Notes: generated from the sequence alone by a model not told the origin. 44,648 nucleotides of DNA from an uncultured Ramlibacter sp. (GCF_936925435.1 NZ_CAKZHQ010000015.1:1-44648); one strand, 5' to 3'. Numbered from the stretch's first letter, positions 1 through 10,037 are shown. Numbers and translations are program-made.

Positions 1-1170
1 GGCATTGAGGATCTCGTAGGCCGATTCCGCGTCGAGATCTGCGTCATACTGGCCGGCGACCGGGCTGAGGCTCATCACCTTCTGCCGCTCCGGGTCGGTC
101 AGCGGTCCGACACGGCCGGACGGCGGGCGCACCAGCGTGCGCTCGAGGATCGACGGCGCCCCCGTGGCTTCCAGCGTCGAGACCAGCGCCTCGCCGATGC
201 CGTGTGTGGTGATTGCGGTTGCGGAATCGAACGCCGGGTTCGGCCGGAACGTATCGGCCGCCGTCTTCACGGCCTTCTGCTCGCGCGGCGTATAGGCGCG
301 CAAAGCATGCTGAACCCGGTTGCCGAGCTGGGCGAGCACCGTTTCGGGAACATCAAGCGGGTTCTGGGTCACGAAATAGACGCCGACGCCCTTTGAGCGG
401 ATCAGCCGCACCACTTGCTCGACCCGTTCGGTCAGCACCTTCGGCGCGTCGTTGAACAGGAGATGCGCCTCGTCGAAGAAGAACACCAGCTTCGGCTTGT
501 CGAGATCGCCGACTTCCGGCAGTTCCTCGAACAGTTCCGACAGCAGCCATAGCAGGAAGGTCGCGTAGAGACGCGGGTTCATCATCAGCTTGTCGGCGGC
601 CAGCACCGAGATCGCGCCGCGGCCGTCATTGGTGGTGCGCATGATGTCGGTGATCTTCAGGGCAGGTTCGCCGAAAAAGTTCTGCGCACCCTGCTGTTCG
701 AGCACCAGCAGCCCGCGCTGCAGCGTGCCGATCGAGGCCTTGGAGATCAGGCCGAACTGGCTGGAAAGCTCGGAAGCGTTTTCCGCCATATAGGTCAGGA
801 GCGCCTGCAGGTCCTTCAGGTCGAGCAGCGGCAAGCCGCCCTGGTCGGCAATCTTGAAGGCGATGTTGAGAGCACCTTCCTGGGCTTCCGATGCGTTCAT
901 CAGCCGCGACAAAAGCAGCGGCCCCATCTCGGCGACGGTGGTGCGCACCCGATGGCCCTTTTCACCGTAGAGGTCCCAGAAGATCACCGGGAATTCGGCG
1001 GGCGCATAGTCGGTAAAGCCGATCTGTGTCGCCCGCTGGGTGATCCAGTCCTTCGGCTCGCCCATGGCGGCAATGCCGGAAAGGTCGCCCTTGATATCGG
1101 CGGCAAACACCGGAACGCCGGCCTCGGAGAAGCTTTCGGCGAGCACCTGCAGCGTCACGGTCTTGCCGGG
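1..1170 (-). CDS. HerA-like ATPase (DUF853/YjgR-like), N-terminus missing, runs off the left edge
   Basis: This is the C-terminal portion of a HerA/FtsK-like P-loop ATPase of the DUF853 (YjgR) family. The frame is open to base 1, so the true C-terminus lies outside the window. Visible marks are GKTVTLQ, the tail of a Walker A motif; [14 protein letters not shown] just after it; [13 protein letters not shown], a Walker B motif; and [20 protein letters not shown], the family's sensor-like segment. The normal GATGTGKT start of Walker A and all N-terminal sequence are absent. In their place the frame continues without a stop into dnaE. Base composition is visibly lower in GC than the rest of the window and the protein style is rhizobial. 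I infer foreign sequence joined to this contig rather than a natural gene. The biological role of the family is poorly defined. Confidence 0.8.
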
Positions 1171-2562
1171 CGGCGCGGGCACGAGCTTGGCGACGCTGTC
1201 GACATGGCCGTAACTCATGCCGAGCACGCGACCCACGTCGCGCAGCGCGGCCTTCGCGGCCATCGTGCCGAAGGTGGCGATCTGGCTCACGGCGTCGCGG
1301 CCGTACTTGTCCTTGACGTAGTCGATGACGCGGTCGCGGTTGCCCTGGCAGAAGTCGATGTCGAAGTCGGGCATCGACACCCGCTCGGGGTTCAGGAAGC
1401 GCTCGAACAGCAGGTTGTATTGCAGCGGGTCCAGGTCGGTGATCTTCAGCGAATAAGCCACCAGCGAGCCGGCGCCCGAACCCCGGCCCGGCCCGACCGG
1501 GCAGCCATTGTTCTTGGCCCAGTTGATGAAGTCGCCCACGATCAGGAAGTAGCCGGGAAAGCCCATCTTCAGGATCACGTCGATCTCGAACTCCAGGCGC
1601 TCGACGTAGCGCTGCATCTGCTTGTCGCGCGCCCCCGCATCCGGGTAGAGATGGGCCATGCGCTGCTTGAGACCCTCATGCGAGGCGAAGCGGAAATACT
1701 CCTCCGCCGGCATGCCGTTGGGCGTGGGGAAGTTGGGCAGGCGCGGCTTGCCCAGTTCCAGCACCAGGTTGCAGCGCTTGGCGATCTCCAGCGTGTTGGC
1801 GATCGCCGCCGGCACGTCGGCGAACAGCGCCTCCATCTGCGCGGCAGACTTGAAATACTGCTCGCGCGTGAACTTGCGCACGCGCCGCTGGTTGCCCAGG
1901 ATCTCGCCCTCGGAGATGCACACGCGCGCCTCGTGCGCCTCGTAGTCGTCTTCCTTGGTGAATTGCACAGGGTGGGTCGCCACCACCGGCAGATTCAGGC
2001 CGGCGGCCAATTGCACGCAGGCCGTGACATGGGCCTCGTCGTCGGCGCGGCCGGCGCGCTGGATCTCCAGGTAGAAGCGGTGCGGAAACATGGAGGCCAG
2101 CTCCAGCGCGACCTGGCTGGCCTGCTGGGCGTCGCCCTGCACCAGGGCCTGGCCGACCGGCCCGGCCTGGGCGCCGGCCAGCACGATCAGGCCCCCGCCC
2201 AGTTCCTTGAGCCAGGCCGGCTTGCACACGCCCTGGGCCTTGACCACGTTCTGGGTCCAGGCCCGCGCCAGCAACTCGCACAGATTGAGATAGCCCTGCT
2301 TGTTCTGCACCAGCACCACCATGCGCGAGAGCACGGCCGGGTCCTTGGCCAGGCCCTGCACCCACACCTCCGCCCCCACGATGGGCTTGATGCCGGTGCT
2401 GCGCGCCTGCTTGTAGAACTTGATGGCGCCGAACAGGTTGTTCAGGTCGGTGACGGCCAGGGCCGGCTGGCCATCGGCCTGGGCTGCCTGGACCGTGTCC
2501 TCGATGCGGTTGGTACCGTCGACGACGGAGAATTCTGTGTGCAGGCGCAGGTGGACGAACAT
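1171..2562 (-). CDS. dnaE: DNA polymerase III subunit alpha, N-terminal part only
   Basis: This encodes the N-terminal 464 or so residues of the replicative polymerase catalytic subunit, which is normally about 1,150-1,180 residues. The ATG at 2562 gives [20 protein letters not shown], the standard opening of the PHP domain. [14 protein letters not shown] follows and then [19 protein letters not shown], carrying two catalytic aspartates (D401 and D403 here). The third catalytic aspartate, the rest of the palm, the fingers, the beta-clamp motif and the OB domain are missing, because the frame passes at PGKTVTLQ into a HerA-like ATPase. An essential gene cut this way would not support replication, so a complete dnaE must exist elsewhere in the real genome, or this join is an artefact. 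The fragment itself matches Burkholderiales dnaE and the GC of the downstream genes. Confidence 0.9.
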
Positions 2563-2606
2563 GGCTGCATTTTAGGGGCCGCCCCCACGCGCCGCCGCCC
2601 GGCCCC

Positions 2607-4310
2607 TCAGACCATCGCGATGCGCTTGCCTTCCTGCATTGCCAGCGCCGTCTGCTCCATCTCCAGCAGCAAGGGCTTGAGAGCGTCGCTGGCCAGCCTG
2701 CGGCGCACGCAGGCGATGCGCAGGCCGAAGTCGGCCACCGGCGCCAGCGGCTGCGTCATGCGGGCGCAGCGCGCCAGCACCTGGGTGGCTTGCGCCGCCA
2801 GTTGTGTCTCGTTGCCGGGCTGGCTGCCGATGCAGGCAAAGCGGGTCTTACTCAAACGGGAAATCGACCAGGCGTCGCCCAGCGCGCCCTGCAAAGCCGC
2901 CGCAAAGCGCACCAGGGCGCGCTCGGTCAGCACGAAGCCGTGGTCGGCTCCGCTTTTCTCCAGCCCCGGCAGCAGGAACAGCATCACCGAGCTGGCATGC
3001 GTGCCCGCGTTCTGGCGCAACACGGCCTCGTCGTAAGCCAGCTCAAAGCCCGAATAGGACAGCAGCGCAGTCAGCGGGTCGCGGTTGGCGCTGACCGCGG
3101 CGCGGCCCAGCACGTCGCGGCCATAGCGCTCGCGCGCGATCAGGGCCTGGCGTATCAGCAGCAAGGCCGAATACAGCAGCACCGCGACGGCCGCGGCGCG
3201 CAGGTCCAGCCCGGCGAGGAAGGCCTGCGGAACGAAGGCCAGCAGCATCGCCGCGATGAAACAGCCCACGCCGCCAACGACCAGGCCTGCGTGACGCCCG
3301 CCGCGCGCCAGGTTCAGGACCGACAGGGCGACACAGCAGCCCGCCGTCAGCAGCACCCAGACCGCCACACCCGCGAACCGCCAGGCCATGGGCAGCCAGA
3401 AAGCCTGCATGCTGGCGTAGGCCAGGCCGACGACGGGAAAAGCCCACTGCGCCACGCGGCCGACGCGGCCGACGCGGCGCCGGTCCAGCGAGGCCGCCAC
3501 CAGCGCCACCAGCAGGCCGCACAGGACAACGGAGGCGAAGGGCTTGGAGGCGTCGTTGAAGGCCGGCGCTTCGGGCGTCAGCCAGACAGCCATGTAGCCG
3601 TTGAGGCAGGCAATGGTCAAAAACATCGAGGCGCTGACCAGCGCCAGCAGCCAGTTGGCGAGGCGCCTGGTGACCAGCGCGCCCAGCACGCTCACCACCG
3701 TGACCATCAGGCCCAGCCCCATGATCATTCCCACCAGGTTGGCGCGGCGCACGCCGTTCTCGCGGAAGGCCGCGTCCGGCAGCAGCGCCGCCGACACCTG
3801 CAGGGGCCCGACATTGGCGGCGGCCATGACCACGTCGACCGGCTCCCTGCCCAGCGGCAGGATGAAAGCCGGGAATTGGCCGGCAAAAGGCCAGCGCGAG
3901 AGCGCGATGCGGTCGCCTGCCACGGCCGCGGTCCAGGGGCCGCCCGCTGTGCGAGACCAGACCCGCACCTCGTCCACGAACGAGATCGGGACCTGGATGA
4001 CGTAGGTGGCATCGTGGGCCATGCCGGCCAGGGTGACGCGTCCCACCAGGCGCTCGCCGGTGTCCAGGTGCCAGTTGGATCCGGGCGGCACCGGCGTGCC
4101 CGTTTCGCCGCGCCACAGCGCATCGGGGCCCAGCGGCTGGTCAAGAGGCAGCCGCTGCGACGCCATCTCCTGCATGAGGCTGGGCGGGCGCTGGCCCTGG
4201 TCCAGAACCAGCACAGGCACAGCGGCCCAGGCCGTACTGGCAAGCCAGGCCAGCAGGACGGGGAGAAGCCATCGGAAGACCACGATAATCGGACAGGCCA
4301 GTCTTTGCAT
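2607..4310 (-). CDS. 7TM (DISM-type) receptor with degenerate GGDEF domain
   Basis: This is a 567-residue membrane protein. A signal/anchor segment spans about residues 8-28. A periplasmic region of about 150 residues resembles the 7TMR-DISM extracellular sensor. A block of about seven hydrophobic helices follows (about 180-400), then a cytoplasmic GGDEF-like domain that begins [21 protein letters not shown]. The GGDEF signature is absent: the expected site reads [12 protein letters not shown], so diguanylate cyclase activity is unlikely. The start at 4310 is chosen because it gives the signal segment; upstream in-frame codons do not look coding. It lies 44 bp downstream of the next minus-strand start (dnaE) and is divergent from trhO with a 39-bp gap. 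Likely role: sensing an envelope signal, acting by c-di-GMP binding or protein contact. The ligand is unknown. Confidence 0.75.
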   Translation of the reverse strand: MQRLACPIIVVFRWLLPVLLAWLASTAWAAVPVLVLDQGQRPPSLMQEMASQRLPLDQPLGPDALWRGETGTPVPPGSNWHLDTGERLVGRVTLAGMAHDATYVIQVPISFVDEVRVWSRTAGGPWTAAVAGDRIALSRWPFAGQFPAFILPLGREPVDVVMAAANVGPLQVSAALLPDAAFRENGVRRANLVGMIMGLGLMVTVVSVLGALVTRRLANWLLALVSASMFLTIACLNGYMAVWLTPEAPAFNDASKPFASVVLCGLLVALVAASLDRRRVGRVGRVAQWAFPVVGLAYASMQAFWLPMAWRFAGVAVWVLLTAGCCVALSVLNLARGGRHAGLVVGGVGCFIAAMLLAFVPQAFLAGLDLRAAAVAVLLYSALLLIRQALIARERYGRDVLGRAAVSANRDPLTALLSYSGFELAYDEAVLRQNAGTHASSVMLFLLPGLEKSGADHGFVLTERALVRFAAALQGALGDAWSISRLSKTRFACIGSQPGNETQLAAQATQVLARCARMTQPLAPVADFGLRIACVRRRLASDALKPLLLEMEQTALAMQEGKRIAMV

Positions 4311-4349
4311 TTTGATACAAGTATGCGGCAAGCACACGCCAAGTCTTCC

Positions 4350-5087
4350 ATGCCTTCCATCCTGAACATCGCCGCCTACCGGTTCGTCCCCATCGCGGAC
4401 GCGCCGGCGCTGCGTAGCCAGTTGATCGAGCGGGCCCAGGCGCTGCAGCTGCGTGGCACCGTCTTGCTGGCGCAAGAAGGCATCAACCTGGTGCTGGCCG
4501 GCCCGGCGCCGGCCCTGCGCGCCTTTGTCGCGCAGCTACATGCAGACGCCCGCTTTGCCGGCATGGAAGTCAAGGAAAGCTGGTCGCAAGTCCAGCCCTT
4601 TGGCAAGCTGCTGGTCAAGGTCAAGCCCGAGATCATCCGAATGAACCATCCAGCCATCGAACCGGCCCAGGGCCGGGCGCCGGCGGTCGACGCCCAGACC
4701 GCGCGCCGCTGGCTGGACCAGGGCCACGACGATACGGGCCGGCCGGTGGTCGCACTGGACACGCGCAACGCCTTCGAGGTGGACCACGGCACTTTCGAGG
4801 GCGCGATCGACTGGCGCCTGGACAAATTCAGCGATTTCCCGGCGGCCCTGGCCGCCCACCGGGCGCAACTCGAGGGCAAGACCGTGGTGAGTTTCTGCAC
4901 CGGCGGCATCCGCTGCGAGAAGGCGGCGATCTACATGCGCGAAGCCGGCCTGCAGGACGTGTGGCAGCTCGATGGCGGCATCCTCAAGTACTTTGAGGAA
5001 ACCGGCGGCGCCCACTTTCGCGGCAACTGTTTCGTGTTCGACGAGCGCGAGGCGCTGGACCCGCAATTGCGGGCCGCGCGGGAGTGA
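4350..5087 (+). CDS. trhO: tRNA uridine(34) hydroxylase TrhO (rhodanese family)
   Basis: This 245-residue protein has the TrhO/YceA layout: an N-terminal acylphosphatase-like domain ([18 protein letters not shown]) followed by a rhodanese domain. The rhodanese active-site loop reads [13 protein letters not shown], with the catalytic cysteine in CTGGIRCEK, and is followed by the typical [13 protein letters not shown]. The family makes 5-hydroxyuridine at tRNA position 34, an oxygen-dependent step toward (m)cmo5U. An in-frame ATG at 4323 would add nine residues; 4350 gives the usual [12 protein letters not shown] beginning. It is divergent from the 7TM receptor, and the fused spermidine-synthase gene starts 48 bp downstream. 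Family assignment is secure. The gene name follows E. coli usage. Confidence 0.9.
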   Translation: MPSILNIAAYRFVPIADAPALRSQLIERAQALQLRGTVLLAQEGINLVLAGPAPALRAFVAQLHADARFAGMEVKESWSQVQPFGKLLVKVKPEIIRMNHPAIEPAQGRAPAVDAQTARRWLDQGHDDTGRPVVALDTRNAFEVDHGTFEGAIDWRLDKFSDFPAALAAHRAQLEGKTVVSFCTGGIRCEKAAIYMREAGLQDVWQLDGGILKYFEETGGAHFRGNCFVFDEREALDPQLRAARE

Positions 5088-5135
5088 CTTGCGCTCCTCA
5101 CTAGAATCGTCCGGATTCAAGGCTCAGGGGACTTC

Positions 5136-8100
5136 GTGCACAACAGCAACCGCGCCAGGATCGGCGCGCTTTATGCAATCTTCTTTGTCTCCGGCTTTTG
5201 CGGCCTGATTTACGAGTCGATCTGGTCGCACTATCTGAAGCTGCTGCTGGGGCACGCCGCCTATGCGCAGGCCGTGGTGCTGGTGGTGTTTGTCGGCGGG
5301 CTGGCGCTGGGGGCCTGGCTCACCGGCCGCTGGTCGGAGCGGCTGCGCCATCCGCTGCTCTGGTACGCCGCAGCCGAGGCGCTGGTTGCGCTCGCCTCCT
5401 TCGCCTTCCATGACATTTTCACCCAGATCGCGTACTGGGCCGTGGTCGATTTCATGCCCGCCTACTGCCCGCCGCAGGGCCTGTGTCCGGCCAACTGGCT
5501 GCTGGCCGCAGCCCTGATCCTGCCGGCCTCAGTGCTGCTGGGCACCACCTTTCCCTTGATGAGCGCGGGCGTGCTGCGGCTGGGCGTGAGCCCGGGGCGG
5601 GGCCTGAGCCTGCTGTATTTTCTCAATAGCGCGGGCGCCGCAATCGGCGTGTTGTGCTCCGGCTTCCTGCTGATTCCCGAGCTCGGCCTGCCCGGCACCA
5701 TGCTGGTGGCCGGCGGCCTCAACTGCCTGGTGGCATTCGCCGCCTACCTGGTGGAGCGCTGGCGCATGCAGCCGTCCCAGCCTCTGCACGCCCGGCCCCA
5801 GCAGGCGGCCAGGACCGGCAGGATCGGGCTGACAGCGCTGCTGTGGGTCGCTGCGCTGACGGGCTTCTCCTCCTTCGTCTACGAGGTGGTGTGGATCCGG
5901 ATGCTGACCCTGGTGCTGGGGGGCGCCACCCACTCGTTCGAGCTGATGCTGTCGGTCTTCATCATGGGCCTGGCGCTGGGAGCCTGGTGGGTGCGCAAGA
6001 AGATCGATTCGCACCCGCGTCCCGAGGTTCTACTGGCCAGGGTGCAGATCGCCATGGGCGTGGCGGCGATCGTCACTCTGGTCCTGTACGCCGCCAGCTT
6101 CGATGCCATGGCCTTCAGCCTGCGCGGCCTGGCGCGCTCCTATGAGGGCTACACCTTCTTCACCCTGGCCAGCGGCGTGCTGGTCACAGCCGTGATGCTG
6201 CCGGCGGCGTTCTGCGCCGGCATGACCCTGCCCCTGATCACCAGCCTACTGCTGCGGCGCGGCCATGGCGAGCGCCAGATCGGCCAGGTCTATGGCGTCA
6301 ACACGCTGGGGGCCATCGCCGGTGTGCTGGCAACCGTGCACCTGCTCATGCCCCTGCTCGGACTGAAGTGGACACTGGCCGTCGGCGCCCTGGTCGATGT
6401 GCTGCTCGGCCTGGGCCTGGTCCTGCTGGCCCAGCCCAGGCGCGCGCCGGACAGCGCAGTGGGCGACGGCCGCTGGCCCCTGGTCGCATGCGCCCTTGCG
6501 CTGGCCTTTGTGGTCGTTTTGCCCGCGTTGACCTCGCTGGACCCCCGCCAGCTCGCCTCGGGCGTGTTCCGCTCTGGCCAGGCCTCCGTCGGTGCGGGAC
6601 GCAGCGTGCTGTTCCACCGCGACGGCAAGACCGCGACCATCAGCGTGCTGGACCAGCCGCGCGGCACACGCAGCCTGCTGACCAACGGCAAATCGGACGG
6701 ATCGACCCATCCTGAGAGCAAGTCCACCACGCCCGACGACCACACCGTGGTGTTGCTGGGTGCGCTGGGCCCGGCCCACCATCCCACGGCGCGGCGGGCC
6801 GCCGTCATCGGGCTGGGCACCGGCGTGACCAGTGCGGTGCTGCTTGGCAGCCCGGTGCTGCAGACCGTGGACACCATCGAGATCGAGCCGTTGGTAGCCG
6901 AGGCGGCCCAGCACTTCCGTCCGCGCAACGCCGCGATGTTCGACGACCCGCGCAGCCGCCTCGTGATCGATGATGCCAAGGCGCATTTCGCGCGCACACC
7001 GGCGAAGTACGACCTGATCGTGTCGGAGCCGTCCAACCCCTGGGTCAGCGGCGTCTCGGGCCTGTTCACCGTGGAGTTCTACGACAACGTGGCGGCCCAC
7101 TTGGCGCCCGACGGTCACTTCGTCCAGTGGCTGCACCTGTATGAGGCCAGCCCCGATCTGGTCAGTTCGATCCTGCGCGCCTTCTCCGACATCTTTCCGC
7201 AGTTCACGGCCTATGCGACCAACTCGGCCGACATCATCCTGGTGGCGCGCAACGACGGCAGGATGCCGGTGCTCGCCCCGGGCGCCATGGACGCCATGCC
7301 AGGCATGCGCCAGCGCCTGCTGGAGATCGGCATCACCAGCGAAGCGGTGCTTGCGGCGCACGAAGCCGGACGCGGCGGCACCATCAAGCTGTTGGCCGAC
7401 TCCTACCAGGCGCCGGTCAATTCCGACTACCACCCCTATGTCGACAGCCGCGCGGCGCCCGACAGATTCCAGGGCAGGACCGCCAATGCCATTTTCGATA
7501 TGCACCTGGCGCCCGTGCCACTGCTCGAACTGACAGGTTCCGCCCCCTCCTACCTGGGCGAGATCCATGCGCCGACGCAGCACATGCCGCGCAAGCTGAT
7601 GGACCTGGCCAGCGCCTGGCACGGTCAGCGCTACCTGCATGGCGAAACATTGACGGCGCAGGAACGCAGCTATCTCGGTTCGCTGGCCAGGGACTATGCC
7701 CTGATGCGGGCCTGGACCGAGGCCTGCAGCTTTCCGGCCGATACCGATCCGACCTGGGGCGCCGCAGTGTCAGTGGCTTCGGACCTGAACCGCGGCCTTG
7801 CGCCGCAAATGGCAGCCAGGCTGTGGCAGGACACGCTCAAGCGTTGCAGTGGCAAGCTGACACCGCTTCGGCGCGCGTGGATCGAGCTGTTCGGCGCGGC
7901 GGGGGCGCGCGATGCGCAGTCCATGAAACGCTGGGGCGACCAAGTGCTCGCCAGCGACAGCAACCTGTCAGTGCAGGAGCGCGAGTTCGCCGCCCTGGCC
8001 TCCATCGGCGCGCGCATGGCACTGCGTGAGCGAGCGCAGGCGAGGCAGATACTGGCGGAGCAGGGCAAACTCATCCCCGCCAATCGCATCGATGTTCCGT

Positions 8101-8192
8101 GGTTCCGCTATGTGGCGCTGGTTCTCAGCGCCCGGGAGATCCAACGACCGCCGGCGCTCAAGCCAGCGGCAGCTTCTCCGGCAGGGGGATGA
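5136..8192 (+). CDS. Fused MFS-like membrane / spermidine synthase-like protein
   Basis: This 1,018-residue protein starts at GTG. The first 500 or so residues are polytopic, with more than ten hydrophobic segments and repeated motifs such as GFCGLIYESIWSHYL and GFSSFVYEVVWIRML, which suggest two similar halves. A class I methyltransferase-fold domain follows, resembling polyamine aminopropyltransferases: GLGTG near residue 559, DDAKAHF near 611, and SEPSNPWVSGVSGLFTVEFY near 630. About 250 further residues at the C-terminus have no motif I recognise. Proteins of this fused type are common in proteobacteria and are often annotated as spermidine synthases, but true polyamine synthesis is rarely shown. 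No speD or other polyamine gene is nearby. Its 3' end overlaps the convergent pirin gene by 35 bp. Confidence 0.82.
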   Translation: MHNSNRARIGALYAIFFVSGFCGLIYESIWSHYLKLLLGHAAYAQAVVLVVFVGGLALGAWLTGRWSERLRHPLLWYAAAEALVALASFAFHDIFTQIAYWAVVDFMPAYCPPQGLCPANWLLAAALILPASVLLGTTFPLMSAGVLRLGVSPGRGLSLLYFLNSAGAAIGVLCSGFLLIPELGLPGTMLVAGGLNCLVAFAAYLVERWRMQPSQPLHARPQQAARTGRIGLTALLWVAALTGFSSFVYEVVWIRMLTLVLGGATHSFELMLSVFIMGLALGAWWVRKKIDSHPRPEVLLARVQIAMGVAAIVTLVLYAASFDAMAFSLRGLARSYEGYTFFTLASGVLVTAVMLPAAFCAGMTLPLITSLLLRRGHGERQIGQVYGVNTLGAIAGVLATVHLLMPLLGLKWTLAVGALVDVLLGLGLVLLAQPRRAPDSAVGDGRWPLVACALALAFVVVLPALTSLDPRQLASGVFRSGQASVGAGRSVLFHRDGKTATISVLDQPRGTRSLLTNGKSDGSTHPESKSTTPDDHTVVLLGALGPAHHPTARRAAVIGLGTGVTSAVLLGSPVLQTVDTIEIEPLVAEAAQHFRPRNAAMFDDPRSRLVIDDAKAHFARTPAKYDLIVSEPSNPWVSGVSGLFTVEFYDNVAAHLAPDGHFVQWLHLYEASPDLVSSILRAFSDIFPQFTAYATNSADIILVARNDGRMPVLAPGAMDAMPGMRQRLLEIGITSEAVLAAHEAGRGGTIKLLADSYQAPVNSDYHPYVDSRAAPDRFQGRTANAIFDMHLAPVPLLELTGSAPSYLGEIHAPTQHMPRKLMDLASAWHGQRYLHGETLTAQERSYLGSLARDYALMRAWTEACSFPADTDPTWGAAVSVASDLNRGLAPQMAARLWQDTLKRCSGKLTPLRRAWIELFGAAGARDAQSMKRWGDQVLASDSNLSVQEREFAALASIGARMALRERAQARQILAEQGKLIPANRIDVPWFRYVALVLSAREIQRPPALKPAAASPAGG

Positions 8193-9033
8193 ATTCCGTC
8201 TCGCCTGGCACGGCTGCAAAGCGCCCGGCCTTCCAGTCCTGCGCGGCCTGCACGATGCGCTCCTTGCGGCTGGACACGAAGTTCCACCACATGTGGCGCG
8301 GCCCCAGCGGCGCACCACCGACGATGGCGAAACGTGCGCCACCAGCGGATGTGACACGGGCCGGCAGGCCCGGCTCCAGCACCGCCATCCGGTCCTGTGG
8401 CGCCTGGCCATCGATCTCGACCGCGCCCTGCACCGTGTAGAGCGCCATCTCGTCGGCCAGCGGCGGCAGTTCGACAACGCCGCCTGCAGGCAGTTGCACG
8501 TCCAGGTAGAGCGTGGGCGATTGCGCCGCCACCGGCGAGGTTGCGCCGAAGGCCTGGCCCACCAGCACGCGCACTTGCGCATCGCCTTGCTGCAGTTGCG
8601 GGATCGCCGAGGCCGGCGTGTGGATGAAAAAGGGCTCGCCCTCCTCCAGCTCCTGCGGCAGGCCGGCCCACAGCTGCAGGCCGTGGTTGATGTAGCTGCG
8701 GCCTTGCAGGTCCAGCGGCCGGCGCTCGGAGTGCACGATGCCGCGGCCGGCGCTCATCCAGTTGATGGCGCCGGGCTCGATGCGCTGCTCGCTGCCCAGG
8801 CTGTCGCGGTGCATCATCGCGCCCTCGAACAGATAGGTCACCGTCGCCAGGCCGATGTGCGGGTGCGGCCGCACATCGTGGTTGGCCTCGGGCTGCTCGG
8901 TGACCGGACCGAAATGGTCGAAGAAGACAAAGGGGCCGACGCTGCGTTGGCTGGCTGCCGGCAGCAGCCGGCGCACGGTGAAGCCGCCGCCCAGGTCCTT
9001 GGCGTGGCCGTCCAGTTGCTGTGTGATCCCCAT
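8158..9033 (-). CDS. Pirin family protein (first of two)
   Basis: This is a 291-residue bicupin protein of the pirin family. The N-terminal cupin has the metal-binding set in the expected places: H57 and H59 in RPHPHIGLATVTYLFEG, and H101 and E103 in GRGIVHSERR. Pirins bind Fe or a similar metal; some members show quercetin 2,3-dioxygenase activity and others act as redox-linked regulators, and the substrate here cannot be told. It is the last gene of the minus-strand set pirin (10769) - DoxX - flavodoxin - pirin, 14 bp after the flavodoxin gene. The second pirin shares the same metal-ligand spacing but is shorter (233 residues), so the two look like diverged paralogues kept in one operon. 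Confidence 0.88.
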   Translation of the reverse strand: MGITQQLDGHAKDLGGGFTVRRLLPAASQRSVGPFVFFDHFGPVTEQPEANHDVRPHPHIGLATVTYLFEGAMMHRDSLGSEQRIEPGAINWMSAGRGIVHSERRPLDLQGRSYINHGLQLWAGLPQELEEGEPFFIHTPASAIPQLQQGDAQVRVLVGQAFGATSPVAAQSPTLYLDVQLPAGGVVELPPLADEMALYTVQGAVEIDGQAPQDRMAVLEPGLPARVTSAGGARFAIVGGAPLGPRHMWWNFVSSRKERIVQAAQDWKAGRFAAVPGETEFIPLPEKLPLA

Positions 9034-9047
9034 GGGCTGTCCTCTTT

Positions 9048-9605
9048 CTAGTTTTTCTTCAGGCGCTGCGCGATGCCGGCCACACGCTCGCCGAAAAGGC
9101 GCGCTGTCTCCAGGTCGCCCGCCGCCATGTCGTTAGCCCCGCCGTCCGAGGGCGACTGGGCGATGGCGCCGCTGTACGAGACCAGGTAGTTGGGGTCGTT
9201 GCGCTGCGCCGCCTTGGTGTTGGCCGGCATCAGGCCCTGGCTGACCCAGACCATGCCGTGCTGCATGGCCAGGGTGAACAAGGTGGTGAGCGTGCCTTGC
9301 TTGTCGCCGTTCATGCCGGCGCTGTTGGTGAAGCCCGCCGCCACCTTGTCCTTCCACTCCTGGGCGAACCAGGGTTTGGAGGAGGCGTCGGCAAACTTCT
9401 TGAACTGCCAGCTGACGCTGCCCATGTAAGTCGGCGAGCCGAAGATGATGGCGTCGGCCGCCTTGAGCTGCTCCCAGCCGCCGGCCGGCAGGTTGCCGTC
9501 GGCGTCGATGGCCAGCAGCCGGCCACCTGCGCCGTCGGCCACGGCCTGCGCCATGCGCTGGGTGTGGCCGTAGCCTGAGTGGTAGACAACGACGGTGTCG
9601 GTCAT
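9048..9605 (-). CDS. Flavodoxin/NAD(P)H:quinone reductase family protein (WrbA-like)
   Basis: This is a 185-residue flavodoxin-fold protein. The FMN phosphate loop is VVYHSGYGHTQRMAQAVADG near the N-terminus, followed by GSPTYMGSVSWQFKKFAD and AAGFTNSAGMNGDKQGTL, which are flavin-contacting segments typical of WrbA-like quinone reductases. Members transfer two electrons from NAD(P)H to quinones and protect against redox cycling. It lies between DoxX (upstream, 15 bp) and the 8158-9033 pirin (downstream, 14 bp), so co-transcription is likely. I leave the symbol blank because true WrbA is slightly longer and the flavodoxin subfamilies are hard to separate by eye. Confidence 0.87.
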   Translation of the reverse strand: MTDTVVVYHSGYGHTQRMAQAVADGAGGRLLAIDADGNLPAGGWEQLKAADAIIFGSPTYMGSVSWQFKKFADASSKPWFAQEWKDKVAAGFTNSAGMNGDKQGTLTTLFTLAMQHGMVWVSQGLMPANTKAAQRNDPNYLVSYSGAIAQSPSDGGANDMAAGDLETARLFGERVAGIAQRLKKN

Positions 9606-9620
9606 TGCACCGCTCTCGCG

Positions 9621-10037
9621 TCAGGCGCGGCGCAGCTTGGCATCCAGACTCCAGGCGCCAGCGCCGAAAGCGACGAAGGCATAGAGGCCGCCGACGACCG
9701 CGATGTTCTTGAAGAAAGCCTGTTGCTGCTGCATCACCTGCTCGGCCGGCACGCCCCAGAAGTTGTGGAAGATGAAGGTGATGACCAAGGTGAAGACGGC
9801 GATGCCCAGCGCCGCCCAGCGGGTCTGCCAGCCCACCAGCAGCAGCAGGCCCAGGCCCAGTTCAACGGCAATGGCGATCGCAGCGGCCACCTGCGGCAAA
9901 GGCACGCCCTTGGAGGCGATGTAGCCGGTCACGCCGGCAAAGCCGGCAATCTTGGCCCAGCCCGCAGGGACGAACAGCAGCGCGATCAGGGCGCGGCCCA
10001 ACAGGGACATGGTGTTGTTGAAGGTGGAAGAATTCAT
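9621..10037 (-). CDS. DoxX family membrane protein
   Basis: This is a 138-residue protein with four hydrophobic helices, of the DoxX type: LLGRALIALLFVPAGWAKI at the start, then GLGLLLLVGWQTRWAALG and VITFIFHNFWGVP. The ATG at 10037 is preferred over a GTG at 10043 because an AAGGAG ribosome site sits 5 bases before it and overlaps the GTG. DoxX proteins are inner-membrane proteins of uncertain function, often encoded with thiol, quinone or detoxification enzymes. Placement between the two-cupin pirin and a flavodoxin fits a quinone or oxidative-stress role, which is an inference from context. Confidence 0.88.
   Translation of the reverse strand: MNSSTFNNTMSLLGRALIALLFVPAGWAKIAGFAGVTGYIASKGVPLPQVAAAIAIAVELGLGLLLLVGWQTRWAALGIAVFTLVITFIFHNFWGVPAEQVMQQQQAFFKNIAVVGGLYAFVAFGAGAWSLDAKLRRA

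Noticed and set aside
952..3036. Long plus-strand open frame (694 codons) opposite dnaE and the HerA-like region
   Set aside because: It is antisense to clearly coding DnaE sequence, its protein is His/Leu/Gly/Arg-rich shadow sequence without motifs, and long antisense frames are normal at this GC content.
5136..8192. A true polyamine biosynthesis operon
   Set aside because: The spermidine-synthase-like domain is fused to a membrane part and no decarboxylase or other polyamine gene is nearby.
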